A stretch of 64,000 nucleotides of DNA from Apteryx mantelli (Eukaryota > Chordata > Aves > Apterygiformes > Apterygidae): positions 34,368,583 through 34,432,582 of the forward strand of contig NC_089985.1 of NCBI RefSeq assembly GCF_036417845.1, written 5' to 3'. The translations under genes were made by a program, and so were the position numbers. Shown here piece by piece: positions 26,401 to 40,500 of the stretch; position 1 is the stretch's first letter; each line of letters starts with the position of its first letter. The notes beneath the pieces were generated by a model, which did not search any database, was not told where the DNA came from, and saw nothing but the letters and a program-made list of their open reading frames with translations.

Positions 26401-29400
26401 GCCAACAACATAGAACATAATGTTGTTATTCTGCAACATGTGGAGGAAGCCATTTCCCTAGTAGGAAGAAGTTTTCTAGCCATAAGGCAGCAAAGAAAAA
26501 AACCCTTATGCTCAGCTTCTTCTTCCTCTCCTCCCAGACTTGCTTTCACCTCTGTTCTGACCCAGCCATAACAGAACTTTATCCGATGTCATAGGTGTAG
26601 TACTTTCATCTTTACAAAAACCAACTGATGTTGCAGTCAGTGGACTGTGACTTCACTGCAGACTCAACAAGCGGAAATCTGATACACAGAACGAAAATTA
26701 TTGTTCAAATACAAACAGCAGAAATAATTGCAAATAATTGCAAAAGTAAAGCAAATGAACAGCCAAGTAAATTAATTCCTTTTTGAATCACTGTTCCTGT
26801 TTTTCAAGTCCAAATGATTCTCTCTTCTATTGAGGAAGCCTGGGGGGATGAAAAAGCGTCCAAGATGGTGAAATTAAAAATTAGCTACTGAGCATGAAAC
26901 ATGCAATAATTGCACTTCATAACATTTTTATTGCCTCAATGTTCTATGAATCACTTCACAATTCCACAGTGTTATGATGAAAAAAATGACACCAATAAAG
27001 CCTAAACGATTGATGTTATGACTTCATCAATCCCAGACTAAAGGCATGCACAGAATGACAAATATTTTCAAGAATATGCCTGAGAAAACTACTATCTCAT
27101 TCTGAAGAAGCACAAATTTAATTTTTACACATTTCTGAAAAGTGGCCATTCTCACATCAGAAGATGGAATATTGAAATATTCCTTAATATAAGTTCATAC
27201 GACAGAACCTTGCTTTCCCTTTCAGAAACTGGCAAAGTTTTGTTTTCTCAAGAGTTACGAATGCAGCTAATGGGGCTGTATTAGTTCAGAACATTCACTC
27301 CTTTGAGGTTTTGTGTCAGGATAGTATTATTTCACCAATGAACTGCACTTAGCTTTACTTTTTAAAAGTCTACAAATTCTGGAGGCGTGAAGCTGAACTA
27401 TCTTTACAATTTCACTAAATATGAAAAAAAAAATCAATTCATTGCTACTTAAAACTTCTGATAGGACAAGAATCTACACTTAAGACAACAAAGCAGCAGT
27501 GTAGTAATCCATCAGATACAACACCAAAGGTACAGTGCAAAGACTTTACCTCCCGCAGGGAGATTGTACCTTATTTTGACAGTCATGCTCAATAGCTACC
27601 CAAATGCAACCTCATAAATTCTTTCAACTGATACTTCAACTTTGACATGACTAAATAAATAAGAATTTTAGTCTGGCTGTATTAAAAAAAAATCTTCCCT
27701 CTCTGTAAAGCATCACTAAATCCAGACCTGTTCTGTAATAGCTCAATCTGACAATTTTCTTTCTCTCCTTGAGAAAAAGGAAATACAAGCTTTCTTTTTA
27801 ATTGAGTGGCTAGGCATCTTGACTGAGGTATTAAAATATCTGTTCGGATTCTTTCTTTAATATAATAGCTCATTTCCCTTATAAAATCATTAATGGAAAA
27901 TAAAGACCTCTTTGTTAACTCTAATCTTGCTTCCCTGCAAGTGTGCCAGAGGCACTTTAATACGGATCAGGTCATGAATATTACAAATTACAGCGGCAAT
28001 GTGTGGCAACAAAGGATTCATCACTCATATAACAGTAATACCTTCTTCCTTCTTCGAGAAAAAATGGTAAACAGTATGCATTGATCTCTCCGCACAAAAC
28101 AAAGTCAGTTCCTCTTAAATCTTTTTTTTCTGATACTTCTAAATCCAGGTTTACAGAATGAAATAATAGCACAGCACAAACCTTAGAATGACGAACCTGG
28201 TATAGGGTGTAATAAAACCTATTTCATTTTATGTCAAAATTCTGTACTGTTTCATGTAATGTACAGATATGATAAAGTTAAGCTACGATAGGAGAAAGTT
28301 AGTAGGCACTATTTTTGCATAAAGTTTCCTCTGGTAGATTCATGGCAGATGCATTATGAGCAAACCAAAACTATGTACAGGCAGGCACAATTACGGAAGA
28401 ATTAATGTACCAGCAAGAACAGCATTGACCATAAATGCAATATAAAAGAGAGAAATGAAATTCACAGTAAATTTGGCAATCAGTATTTCAATTCAGAAAA
28501 GCACACCCCATTAAAGTGTATATTTTTCCTTGGATAATGCTGGAACACATGACAACTGTGGCCTATTATTTGAAACAAACAGGCTGGGAAAGATTTGCAC
28601 AGTCTTTACACAGGTTCACAGAGAAGGAAAAGAGAAGGAAGAGTAATGACCAAATTTAAATACAAAACTGTTATTCATACACAACTTCTATCCATTACAG
28701 AGCCCTAGACTCCTTGCCTTACAACTACAGTGTGCGCAAAACCAGTTCATTATTATTAAAAGCTTATTTCCAGAAATCCAAACATTTAATCCAAGTTATA
28801 ATACAACAAAGAGGAATATTGCTTTTAATATGCTCTATTCCTTTACTGTAACTTATCAAAGCTTCAGGTGATGCTCATATTAAATGCCAGCTGTCCAGTC
28901 CAACATAGGATGCACTAATTATTAGCCCTCACGGTAACACACACTGTAGGGAAGTGAATCCTTGTGTGCTACCCAAATACTCCACTGAAACTCTACTAAA
29001 AAAACCTGTCTACTGGCCCTGGGGTGACAAAAACTCCAAGAAAATATGAATAAACACTTCAGAGATATTTTCTCCCCCCCCAAAAATTAAAATTTTTCTG
29101 CAACATGCAGCATTAACATTTGATGGGACAAGTCTGTCAAAAAGAAACCCTAGAAAGATCTTGCTGGTTTTGCAGAAAAACCTAGAATCTCTCATTTTGG
29201 GGGACACAAGCTAGAGTCCTAACTAATTAAATTCTAATCTGCTTTTTTCAGGTTTCATAAAGTGCTATCTCAAATAGGCTTACTTTATACTCATCTTATT
29301 AGAAGTGCAGTATTATTTTCTCATTAAAGAATCTGTTACAGTGAAAACACATTAGTACTAAAGCCATAAAAGACTGAGAAAATACAGACATTTTTCCTAA

Positions 29401-31361
29401 TTTTGCTTTAAAAAACATTGTACATTCACAAGTCTGACGGAAAAATGGGACTTGCTGTTTAAGCGTTTCTTCAATGTTATCTCTATTTTGTTCTCTAATT
29501 AATAAAGGAATACATACACTGACTTTAAAAACACCAATTTACTATGCGGCATCCCAAATCAGGAAGCAGAAACATTTATGTGCTTCACTAACCAGTACCT
29601 AAGAACACTTTGAAATTAAAAGGGGCAAGCTAGACTGTTAAAAGTGCAGTTTCAGAATAAGCGTAAGCCACTGTAAAAAGACACTCCTCTTCCCATTCCT
29701 GGCTATTGAATTCTCACTGGATCCCTTCTACTGGCACTAACCTTTATGAAATGAACCTTGGGAATCAGTGAGATCTGACACATCTGCATAATCCGAAGTG
29801 CCAGTTTAAGGGAAGGAAGAGGGAACACAGGGCCAGGGGCAGAGAAAGTGGGACGAACTCTCTTGGCAGCACTACGTACTTAGATTGGCTTAAGCCAGTC
29901 ATGAAATTGCACCTTGGAAAGGATAAAACAAATAATAATGCTCTGGATTAGGACATCATTTAAGCACATATGGCATTATAGGAAGAGAAAACATGCTCTT
30001 TTGTTTTTCCCCATCTATCCTGAAACAGGTACTAAAGTTACAGCATGTCTCTCCCTTCCACTGCAGCCCTTTAAAGAATCCTTGCATTGCTCCTTTCAAA
30101 TTATCTACACACACAGGACATTATAATAGGCTTAACATTCAGGTATACCAGTGCTAAAGGAAGATGATAAGAAATGGAAAGTCTTTTGAACTACAGGAAG
30201 CAGGATTTTAGCAGTAGAAAATAAATACTGATACTCTAAACGAGATGATCTGAAACGCAGATAACCACATTTGTGTGTGTAAAATAAATGGAAGGTTAAC
30301 TGAGATCACCAATATAAAAAATCTTCAAGATTGATCAGATCATGGTTCTTTTTTTTAATTTATAGGTCCTAAATTCTCTCTGCAAAACTTATTCTCAAAA
30401 CCCTTCACAAAACAAGACATAAGGTTATTTTCTTTCCGTTAGAGAAAGTAAGGTATAATTCAGACTCACAACAAAGTATTTCATATGTCTCTGCACCACA
30501 AGTCTAAATTCGATATAGAAAATGATCTTTTTCTAAGTTAAATTTGTGCTAAAAAATGCCCATTGTTAAACCATGGACTCAGAGGAATTGGTATTAAGTT
30601 TTCTATTACATATTATCTTGCATAAAATGGCAATCTTTAAATCTTTTGAAAATACAAATACACTAAAAATGTAGTGCTTCAAGAACTACAACACAGACAT
30701 AGCAAACAGCTTTGTAGCAGAAACAGAAATCTGAAAGGTGCCCTTGTGCCTGAAAATAACTCGATTTTTTTTAATGAATTATCATGATCTTACAACTTAC
30801 AGCTTTAGGTTTGTGGGGTTTTTTGTTTTTAACTATGACAGTAATGGTAATCTAGCTATTCGAGATAATAAGTGAAAAAGAAGCGCTATTTGTATGTTTT
30901 TGACCAAATATATTGTAAGAGATCGAAACAAAGATTTATAAAAACAAATGATTAAAATTTCAGTTCGGAAAAACACTTTGTAAAATACAATAAAACCCTT
31001 TTCAATAGCAAAGTAGATTTTGTACAGATCTTTCTAAGCAGATGTTTACTACAGCCTAGTTCCACTAACTCCAGTAAAACAAGATGTAGGCAAAAAGGGT
31101 TGGTGTTTGCAGAATCACAACCTATATACAAAACTGCAGGTAACATACTGCAATTCATTGGAAAAACTTGGAAAATTCACTCTGTTTCATTGTGAGTGGA
31201 CTTACAATCTATCATATCATTTAAAAGCAGGTTACACTATAGAAAGGCTTTTCACAGAACTGCTCAAAAAACAGAATGAGAGTCACCCTTAAAGTCAGCT
31301 TCTCCCATCAGCAAAAATGCCACGCAAATCAAAAAACAACGCTTAAGTAAAACACTAAGAC
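17406..31361. other. Long non-coding stretch downstream of BEND5
   Basis: About 14 kb of AT-rich DNA with no supported exon on either strand. It includes A-runs near 18177, 19825 and 21229, a fragment with CCCATTGACTTTAATAGG near 17990-18020 typical of old amniote repeats, and an 11-bp tandem motif near 26718-26743. In mammals this position is intron of AGBL4; no AGBL4 coding segment was found here by eye. Confidence 0.55.
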
Positions 31362-31385
31362 TTTATTAAAAATCCAAAATTTATT
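31362..31385 (-). terminator. BEND5: BEND5 polyadenylation signals (two AATAAA hexamers)
   Basis: On the minus strand one AATAAA (31385-31380) overlaps the BEND5 stop codon. A second (31367-31362) follows 14 nt after the stop. A G/T-rich stretch with a TTGTTTTTTG core lies about 30 nt further downstream (around 31333-31341), as expected for a cleavage-stimulating element. I saw no other AATAAA on this strand for several kilobases. The 3' UTR may therefore be only about 30-40 nt (inference). Confidence 0.65.
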
Positions 31386-31541
31386 GCAAATTGTACTTTG
31401 CACTTTCCCTCCTTTCTTCATTTTTACATGATTTATTGATATCCATGATTTTTTCACAGATGTACTTGTTGACTTTGGAGAGTCTCTGTGCAATTTCAGT
31501 TTCATCCGCAGTTTCTTGTGCTATTCTATCAAATAAACATT
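31381..31541 (-). CDS. BEND5: BEND5 exon 6: end of the BEN domain and stop codon
   Basis: 161 nt: two bases complete the Glu codon, then 52 codons and TAA at 31383-31381. The acceptor is CTCCCCAG at 31542 upward. It encodes CLFDRIAQETADETEIAQRL, then SKVNKYICEKIMDINKSC and the basic tail KNEERRESAKYNLQ. The helices rich in Ile, Leu and Lys are the C-terminal BEN helices. One residue more than the mammalian tail (RRESAKYNLQ against RREAKYNLQ) is inferred from memory of the mammalian protein. Confidence 0.96.
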
Positions 31542-34500
31542 CTGGGGAGAAAAAAAAAGGAAAAAGCCATTAGGATATTTTTAGAAAAGAATGTAGCCCT
31601 CTGTTGGGCTAACTACTCAATAGACAGCAATAAGCACTGCGTCTATTTGTTGCAATACAACAGAAGCTTTCACTGATTCACTGGCTATCTTTGTTAGAGG
31701 CAAGATTTTTCACCAGGTTTGAAATTTTGACATGACAAACTCTCAGTTATGCTGTGACTACATGAACAGGCTTTCTATACAGAAACAAGGCTAAATCCAA
31801 CCTTTTAACAGTGTCAGTCTTGCCTGCCTAACTCTTCTTTTTGTCCATATCTCCACAGCAGATTTAGAATCTTCCTCCAGACAAATGGTCTCACTAGAAC
31901 TGTTGTTATCTACCATTCCCTATGAGTCACTCCTATCATCATACCTTCAAGACATTAAATAAATGATAAGGGTTAGGAAGAGAAGCAGTAAATCAATAGG
32001 AGAAGGCATTAATATATATATATATATATTTTTAAATCTGTATAACGTACATTATAATGTCTGCATCTTTATTGCATGCCCTGTCCCTGGTCTTTATATT
32101 TCGCTTGCATTATTAGAGTATTTGGGGTGAGAGCCATCTTCTTGTGTGTTTGCACAATGTGCTTTGTGGAATTAACTGGAATACAAAAAGCAAGTAACTA
32201 GTATCTGCAAAGCAGTGAGCACAACGAGTTGGGAAAACTCTGCTCCACACAGTTGGTAGTTCTGCGCCTTGTAGAATCCAGCATTTGCGACTGAAAACAG
32301 AGGTGGTGCAACGCACCCAACTCCTTAGACACAGACAGGTTTGGGTTTTTTGTTTTCATAACCAGGAAAATGCATTTTGTTGTGTAGGCTACTAGTAATA
32401 AACAGCTTCCAAGACTGATTAAACAAATTCTGTTCTGCTTTGCCTAGTAATCTATTCCAGTAGCCGTTTATTGCTTCATATACAGAAAGCCATAGAGATT
32501 ATCACTTAATTAACATGGTTTATAACATTTCTAATGCATCATATTAAAAAGTTATGAAAGTTAAGTACTATGCATGCTTTGTAGTTCATTTTGAAGCCCC
32601 TCCGAAGTTTTATAAAAGGTTATTTTGCATTAAGAAGGTTTATAACAGTGCTCACGCATCATACTTTTTATAACTTCTTTATAATATACTATGCATTAGG
32701 GATTTTTAAGAAGCTAGAGATATGAGACACATTAAGAGCTAATGCTGTCATTCAAAAATTTATTTTAAATATGTTAGTCTGTGTCCACAGAAAGATGAGA
32801 ACATCTCAAAAAATGTGAATTTTATATTACAAAACGTACCAAATATAAAATAAATAAAATCAATCAGCATGCAGCCTGATAGCTGGAATGCAAATCATCA
32901 GTAAATTATGATTTGAAATATGATCCCTAGGAAGACACATGTCATTGAGAACCTTAAGAGACCCGGAGCGTTTTTAGGGCATAAATTTTTACTACAGCAA
33001 TCTCAGGAATACTCCAAAAAGCTTGTGACAGATAAACCTAGTGAGCTGAAGTTCCAGTAAAATGCAGGCTGTGTTACTGCTTTATCCCAAAGAAGGAATC
33101 ACTTGATAGAACTTATAGATCAGCTGTGGCTCTAAAAGTCAACGTGATCCAGACAGATCCATGATTGTTACACTTCTTCCTCCCCCTTTTCTTCCATTTC
33201 TATGAGGGGCTACAGATGTAGCAACTCAGTAAGTCACACAAGGGTGCTGGTACGGGGGCTCCAAAGAGTGATTTGGGGGGTTCTACCTCTTTGTCTTTTG
33301 AGGAGCATACAGATATCCCTTCTTATTTCTGATGAGATCAAAGTCAAGTAGACTGTAAAAACTAAAAGGGAGCTTTATTTCTTTCTGTGGTGCTTGATTC
33401 AAGTTCTTGGCCAAGTAAACTAACTTCCTAGCATTTCAGCATTTGCTACTTTGTTTTGTTTCTCCACTTCTCTGTAATGGAATGACTTCTCATATAATCA
33501 CTTCTAAAGTTTCAGAAAACTCTGCTGCCATGATGGGGCAAGATCTGCTAACATTGATGCAAGTGTCACAGTGCAATGCAATGCAGTGCAGTGCAAAATG
33601 ACACAAGGACGTGGGAAATCAAGGTTACGTGCTACCCAGTACTGCTGATCTAGGAAGTCCGTCTGCTGCCCTCCTGGTGCTACCTAGCAGTAATGGGCAT
33701 GCAGTTTAACATGGTTTAAGAGGAGACTCTATAGCCTTGAGTCTAACAAAAGGGAGTCAAAGACAGGGTAAAAGAAACACTTGAAAGAGAAACATGGAAA
33801 AGCAGGAGTGGAGCAGAAAAAAAAAAAATCAAACAAGGGTAGAGGCAGAAAGCAAACACATGGCAGAAAAAATAGAAAAAAGAAGAAATAACTGAAATGT
33901 TGGGGAATGTAAATCAAGGAAGAGAAAAAAGGGAAGGGCCTCATCTGCTTCTCACCGTGTACCTGATGGAGACTACTCTCAAACTCACTGTAGTCAAAAC
34001 AAGATGAGTTAGAAGAAAGCTATCATTTAAATGATTTAAGCAATGCAGGTTGGCTCTGACTGAAGTAGAAGAGGAAACTCTCACATAAGCAACTCCACCA
34101 GCAGTGCTGAGGAGCAAAAGCCTCCAACAGGGAAGCTAGAAAGATCATCGCAATGGGCCAACAAAGATGTTTGTACTGCATGCTTGCAAATGTGCATCTG
34201 TATTCTGGGTAACCAACTCTCTCTCCCATTAGGAGCTGACGGGGTAGTCACAGCCACAGACTAGATTCCTTACAGGGCGAGTATGTCATTACTTTACTAC
34301 TTGTGTTAGGATTGTGCCAAAAGGTCCCAGCCAGAACTAGAATATCAGTATGGAACAGCATGTGCTTCCACATTTATTTCTGAAGCAGATTAGTAAAAAA
34401 AAAAATCATGTCTTCTACTTCTCTTACTCTGTAAGAAATGAGTAAGTGGCAGTAAGAAGATCACTCTCCAACTCCCCCCCCAACACACATAAACGCATAA

Positions 34501-37500
34501 GGAGGAATCATATTTCCTGCTTCCAAAACATGGTACTTTCAAAGCAGATTACAAGAGTTCATGGTTTAGAGCATAGAGCAACTAAGAACAGGAAATACAG
34601 AATAATGAAGCTCACTCAAATTGCAGAAGAAACTTTAAGGAGACTTCTTTCAGCCCGACTGGAATTTAGGCTGAGCACAAAACCTAAAAAATCCAGTTCT
34701 GATATGTATTCCATGAGGAACTGACTCAGTTTTGACTTAAAAAGAAGCCTGAAACACCAAAAGAGACAGAACTGAATGTAAAACACAAGCATGATGATAC
34801 AAAGGGATTGAAATCACCATTCATTTTAAATAAAGGACAGGGCCTGCTCGCGCTCTCAAAATACTACATAGGGCAAGCCTGAGTCCATGTAACTGAAATT
34901 GTTGCAAATTTTCTGCCCGATAGGTCAGCAATTTACACTTCCTGTTCAAATTACAACTGAAGGCCAACAATTAATTTCTACTATTCACATTTTCTCCACT
35001 TAAACTACTATTCTTTCTCTCCTTTGAAAGTATGCACATTTTTATAGTCAGTGCTGTAATGGTTTCTTTGCCTCACACCAGAGTTGGTTACATTCTGGAT
35101 AGAAGAATGTGGTAAGATTACTCTCAGGCTTGTTAAAAGCAGCATATGCAGTTAAACCATTATCTTATAAAAAGAATTCCAGGACAATGTGCTGTTCTCC
35201 AAGCTCAGAGTCCTGTTCTGCAAGTGGTTTGAAATGATGATCTTCTTGAACCTTACTGAAGTCAAAGTACAACTCTCCACCTGTGAAGGCTTGCACTGTG
35301 TCCAGCTATCGTAATGTGTCTTTTTTTTTTTTTCTGGATATGTATGCACTTCAAAATGCAATAGCAACTTCAATTACAGCTTTTAATCAGTTAATTTTAT
35401 ATGAGCTGAAAAGAAGAATCTTTCAACTCAATGATTAATGGTTAAACTCCAAAGCAGGAAGCAAAAGTTTTCAAATAACCTACCTCTGACAATGCTTAAT
35501 TTGTGAGGTGAGAGAGGTGGCTTGGGAACGGCATCTTTCTTTTTTTTGGTTGCAACTCCTGTGACACTTCTGTTCTTGAGAACATCTGTTCCCCAAATCA
35601 TAACCGCTAGATTTTTTGTATACTTTGAATCTCCTTGTGTTATTTGCAGCTGGTGCCATTTCTCCTCATCTACCCAAATTCCACTGCCAAGATGGACCTA
35701 GAAGGTAGTAATAATAACAACTTATCTATGGTAGGTAGCACACAACAGTATCCAAGTGCTGTAGGAACATTAGTATTATGTACTATAATAACAGTAATTA
35801 GGGCTGAACAAATTCATTTTGCCTAATTCTGAAACTTCTGCAACTCTGTGGGTCAGGGAGTAAGTCAACCTCATATATTACATAGTTCCTCTTCCTTTTT
35901 GTTCTCAATTCTTCTTACTCTCTACTCTTTTTTTTTTTTTTCCCCCACAGAGTATCTCTATGGGATAGAGAAGAGAGAGAATGGTCAGGAAGAGAGAGAG
36001 AAGAAAGAAACAGTAAACACATGAAGTATTATATAGCTACACACAGCATACAAACCAAGCAGTTGTGCTGATCTAATTTAGGAGCAAGAGAAAAATATTC
36101 TCTCTTTAATATGAAGGCCTCCCTTTGGCTGAAGCAGACTCTACCCAAAGCATATTCAGAAGGCGATAGTGAGGGAAACTTTTCCTGAGTCAAATCCTAT
36201 ACCTGCTGGCAAAATTCAGCCTGATTCTTTAAAGTAACCAGAAGGGTAGAAGGGATTTTGAGAGCTCCAATATCAGCATAAACCAAGAGAGCTTGGAAGT
36301 TCTGTAAAACTCAAATTCTATTGTGAAGTTTGCCTTTTGTAAACAGTCTACCCAGGTGAATACTGCTTTGCGGTGAGGCAACAACACTGCTGCAACGTTA
36401 CAACCTTTCCATTATCCAGAGAATGGTGGGCAGAGATATTTCATTAAGGTAGTAAAGTAGGGTAAAACAGGCACTGGGAAATGCAGTGTAAAGCCATTGC
36501 AGAGTCTCCAAAAGGAAACTGCTCGAGTCTAGTCGGGCTTATTACCCTTGCTCGGTGTTGGCTATGCTGGGTTGACTCCCACAGAGCCGCCCAGCATCTT
36601 TATACCAAGCTTTCCACTGCACCAGGCTTATTAAGATGGGTGCAGGATGAGAATTTTTAGGCTGGCACGATGTTATTATTGAGCTGATAAGCCTCCTGAT
36701 AACCAGGACACTGTCAAGCAACATCAGGGAAAATGATGCCACCAATCATCAGCATGGGTCTGACAAGATTGCAACCAGTAAATCCAGCTGGACCCAAATA
36801 CTGGCCCTGTGCAGAATCAGAGAGCATGCTTTGTACCACATATGTCAATGCTCTTAATTCCTGGAGCACACTGTGGACATCTGAACTGCCTCTGCATGCA
36901 GAAAGATTTGTAAACATGCTGATGAACTTCACTCTGTTGGACCCATGCTGGCTCAGCGTCCATAGCAAGATAACGCATGATCTAGCTATTCTAACCACTG
37001 ATAAGAGTTCAGTGCATTGAAAAAGGACAAGATGGAACTTATTTTCGGATGATTCTTTAAAAGTACAAAACACCAACCAACCAAATGTATAAACTGGATT
37101 ATTATATCCAAAATTCATGTTTCACAAAATCTGATCAAATGGAGTTTTTTTCTGTACAACTAATACTTTAGTAAAATGTTACTGCTTCCTCATCATTTAA
37201 AAAAATCCCATGAACAAAATTCTATGGCAAAGGTATACTGGAGAATTTGCTTGGCTTAACTGTTTGTCTCTTAGTGTTTCATTTTTTTACTCATTTTGTG
37301 TAGAATTATGTAAAACTGTATCTGCTACCCATAAGGATCTGAACAGTACCACATAAGTCCCATTAAATTCACTGAAAATTGGAGAAAGCTACTGTAAAAT
37401 TTTTATAAACCTGTGATTTTACTGCCTTTATTTAACCAGACTTCCATTTTCCTTTAAATGGAAAGCTGACTTAATTATTATTGAGGGCTACAGCCTGAAG

Positions 37501-40500
37501 AAATTTTTTTATTATGACAGCATCCATCAAAAGCAAGTAGTTGTTTAAAAACTTAAATACAAAAGTATGAATGGTCTGGCTATCAGCTACCTCATAAAAA
37601 CGAATGAAAATCAACTTCCTCAAAGTATAAAAACATAAAGCAAGCTGCCTCTCCTGCAGAAATTTCTACACTAAGAGGATTCTAAGAGGCTTTTCACAAG
37701 TCCACGTGGTATTTAGATTTCATAACAGACAGAAATGGAACTAGCAATAAGCACAACAGAAACAGCCTTTTTCTTCTGTCTCTGTTGTTGAGCCTCTTCA
37801 CAACTGCTTTAAAAATCTACACTCTTTTGATGCTCTCTACATATTTTGTATGACAATTTCTTTCAGACTGAGCAGTCTGTGCTCAGAAAACAATCACCTA
37901 ACAGGTATAAGTGTTATTTCTGTTCTGATCTTGGAAAAGTCATCTCTAAAAATGAACATAACAGTTACGCAGAAAGTAACTAAGATCAGGAATTTTGTGA
38001 CATGCTACATTTTGGATTTCTGTATTAAATTAATACTAGAGATTGCTCCATTTAATCAAAAATCTGATTCCTTTCTGTCAAGATTAGGGTTTGTCTTTGC
38101 TAAAGATCATTTAGTCTCTTAAGCTAGTGAGCTTCATTTGAAGTTATTTTAAAACAACAAGTTACAGCAAAAAATTTTAATGTTCATGTTGAACATGCTT
38201 CATTTATTAAAATCAAGTCATCATTCGTATGAAACACCTATGGTAACAGCAGCTCCATGACAGACAGCCACAGCCACAATCTTATGTCTCTCTTTTCTAT
38301 TTCTAGCACTCTTAGGGCAAGGAACTTAAATCTTTCCATGTCTCAGTTTACCTCTCTGTAAAACAGGCTTGGTACTGTTCCCTGTTACTCCCAAGGCTAT
38401 GGGAAGTCTACTGTACTCCAGATTCAGAAGTAATTCCTTTCTTGCTGGATGGGACAGATCCTTGGCTTGATGAAATCAATGGGAACTTTACCCCTGATTT
38501 CAGCAGCTGCAGGATTAACCTTCAAGCACAATGCAACAAAAACAAGAACAAATTCAAAGCAACGCTCACCACTGTAACTGTACTAACACATGCAATATAT
38601 TTAAACATATCATAGAAGATGAACTTTTTTATTTTTTTAAATGAACACCATGTTCTTTTTAAGTAATTCTGTTCTATCTCTAGAGGAGAAAGATTTATCT
38701 GCTTGGAGAGAATCCTACTAAGATCAAATCCAATGCCACAAAGTTCAAGGTTTCTAAAAGTGTTTTTCAACTACTATGTAGCAATCCACGTCAATAAAGG
38801 ATTAATGAAAATGAAGGTAGATGAGATGTATCCTGAGATAGCTGAAACCCCCCCAAAACAGGCAAATGTAAAAACAAACCCACATTACAAAAAGGAAGTT
38901 AAAGTGATTTTGATACCTGTCAAGACAGAGAAAACTTCTGCAATACAAATGCGAAGAAGCTGACAGCAATGGCAGAAAAAATAAAGGTGTGGAAAAAGTT
39001 ACATACAAATACTAAAGGATGTGCCCTATCCCACCTACTGCAAGCAGAGAAAAGGAGATAAACCAGCTCTCATAGTAATACATAGTAAGTTTTCATTGGC
39101 AATAATATACACAAAAAGCAAAGTAAATGAAGTATGTTAAATGTACTAGGCAAGAAAAGCTACCTGAACCAAACACCTGTCAGACTGCCCAAATTATACT
39201 ATTTGTCACATAAATTTTGTCTGCACAACAATTATGTCAAATTCGTCTTCAATAAACAGACATTTGTGCACTCAATATTGTAACACAGATATGAAAATGT
39301 AATATTTCATGCTACTCCATCATTAATTTTGCGGTATGTCAGGGCTGAAATGGAAATTTCCTCCTAAAAGGTTCTCTGTTTGTGGTACTGAATGCATATA
39401 TATCCTGAGAGTCAGGATCTGCACAGGCAATTCTGAAGGACATATGGTTTTGTACAAGAAATACAACGTTAATTTAATGATAATGGCAATAGCTATAAAA
39501 GCAGACCTGGGTGGATGAGCAGACAGGATGTTAAACATGCTGGAGTCTCAAAAATTATCAGTCAGGTGTTGATAAACTGCAGCTAGACGGTAATTCAACA
39601 AGTCCATAAAAGCATCCAGAAGGTAACACTACTTCAGCTCAACTCAGTGGTAACACCCCCATCAAATTCAAGGGAGCCCATGTTCATTCCAGGGTTCAGA
39701 ATTACCTACTGGACTCAAATTCAACCAAAGTGCAAAGGCTTCTCTGCAACAGGAGTAGAGCACACTAAAAATATTAAAGTCCTTTTATTAAGATGTATTT
39801 CTGTCAAATAGACTGATGTAACTTTACTGACTTTGGTATATATTCAGTGGATTTATGTATGTCACCAATTTAAGACTCTACAAATGTGTTAGTGCATGCA
39901 TATTTACTAACTTTATTCATTGTCTGGCACAGCATTCAACATTCTCATCACTAACGATAATTTACAATGCTGTTCATATTTGTGCGCTTCCATCATTTTC
40001 CTCAACATAAGAACGCAACTTCGTGAAAGCTGAGGAGCTTGCTATAGGCTAATAACCTTGCAATAACCCTAAGATCATGAAAATTCTGTAAGGAAATCAC
40101 CTGAAGGACATTTACAAACTATTCATGCTATATTTAATTTAAAATACCTTTCCATTCTCGAGAATATACTTGTCCATTACTGGAACAGGGGCAGGATAAT
40201 ACGTTGATGTATTTGCTTCCTCACTGAAGGTCTTCTGTACCTCAGGTTCAGGCTCAATTGATTCTGGTTTTACTTTTTCAAGCTCAATGGCAGGTCCTAG
40301 ACAGTTAAGAAAAAAGAGCTGTCTGCTATCCCAGAGAACATGAAATAAATCACTTCATCACCCATGGTTAGCATAAAATATCACATTAGTCATGTTCATT
40401 TTAAAGTCAGAAAGGGTTCAACCCAAAATCCTACCTCTGAACATCAATAAATAAAAGCTGGATCAGTAATTTGGTTTTATAAACATTTTAACATGCTTCA

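Larger units (their letters stand above)
31542..35483 (-). other. BEND5: BEND5 intron 5
   Basis: 3942-bp intron, phase 1. No exon or gene is supported inside. It holds a TA microsatellite at about 32012-32030, a diverged tandem duplication at 32518-32700, GCAAT/GCAGT repeats near 33571-33600 and an A-run near 33819. Confidence 0.9.
35698..40147 (-). other. BEND5: BEND5 intron 4
   Basis: 4450-bp intron, phase 0. It contains a MIR-like relic (38310-38400), fragments of other old interspersed repeats (38460-38520, 39800-39880), and a region at 36540-37120 with overlapping open frames on both strands that match nothing I know. A polypyrimidine tract plus CAG on the plus strand (35929-35950) looks like a splice acceptor in the wrong orientation. 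Confidence 0.88.

Noticed and set aside
36714..37118. Minus-strand 134-codon and overlapping plus-strand 95-codon open frames in BEND5 intron 4
   Set aside because: Both strands are open over the same bases, there are no splice signals at sensible places, and neither peptide resembles a known protein.
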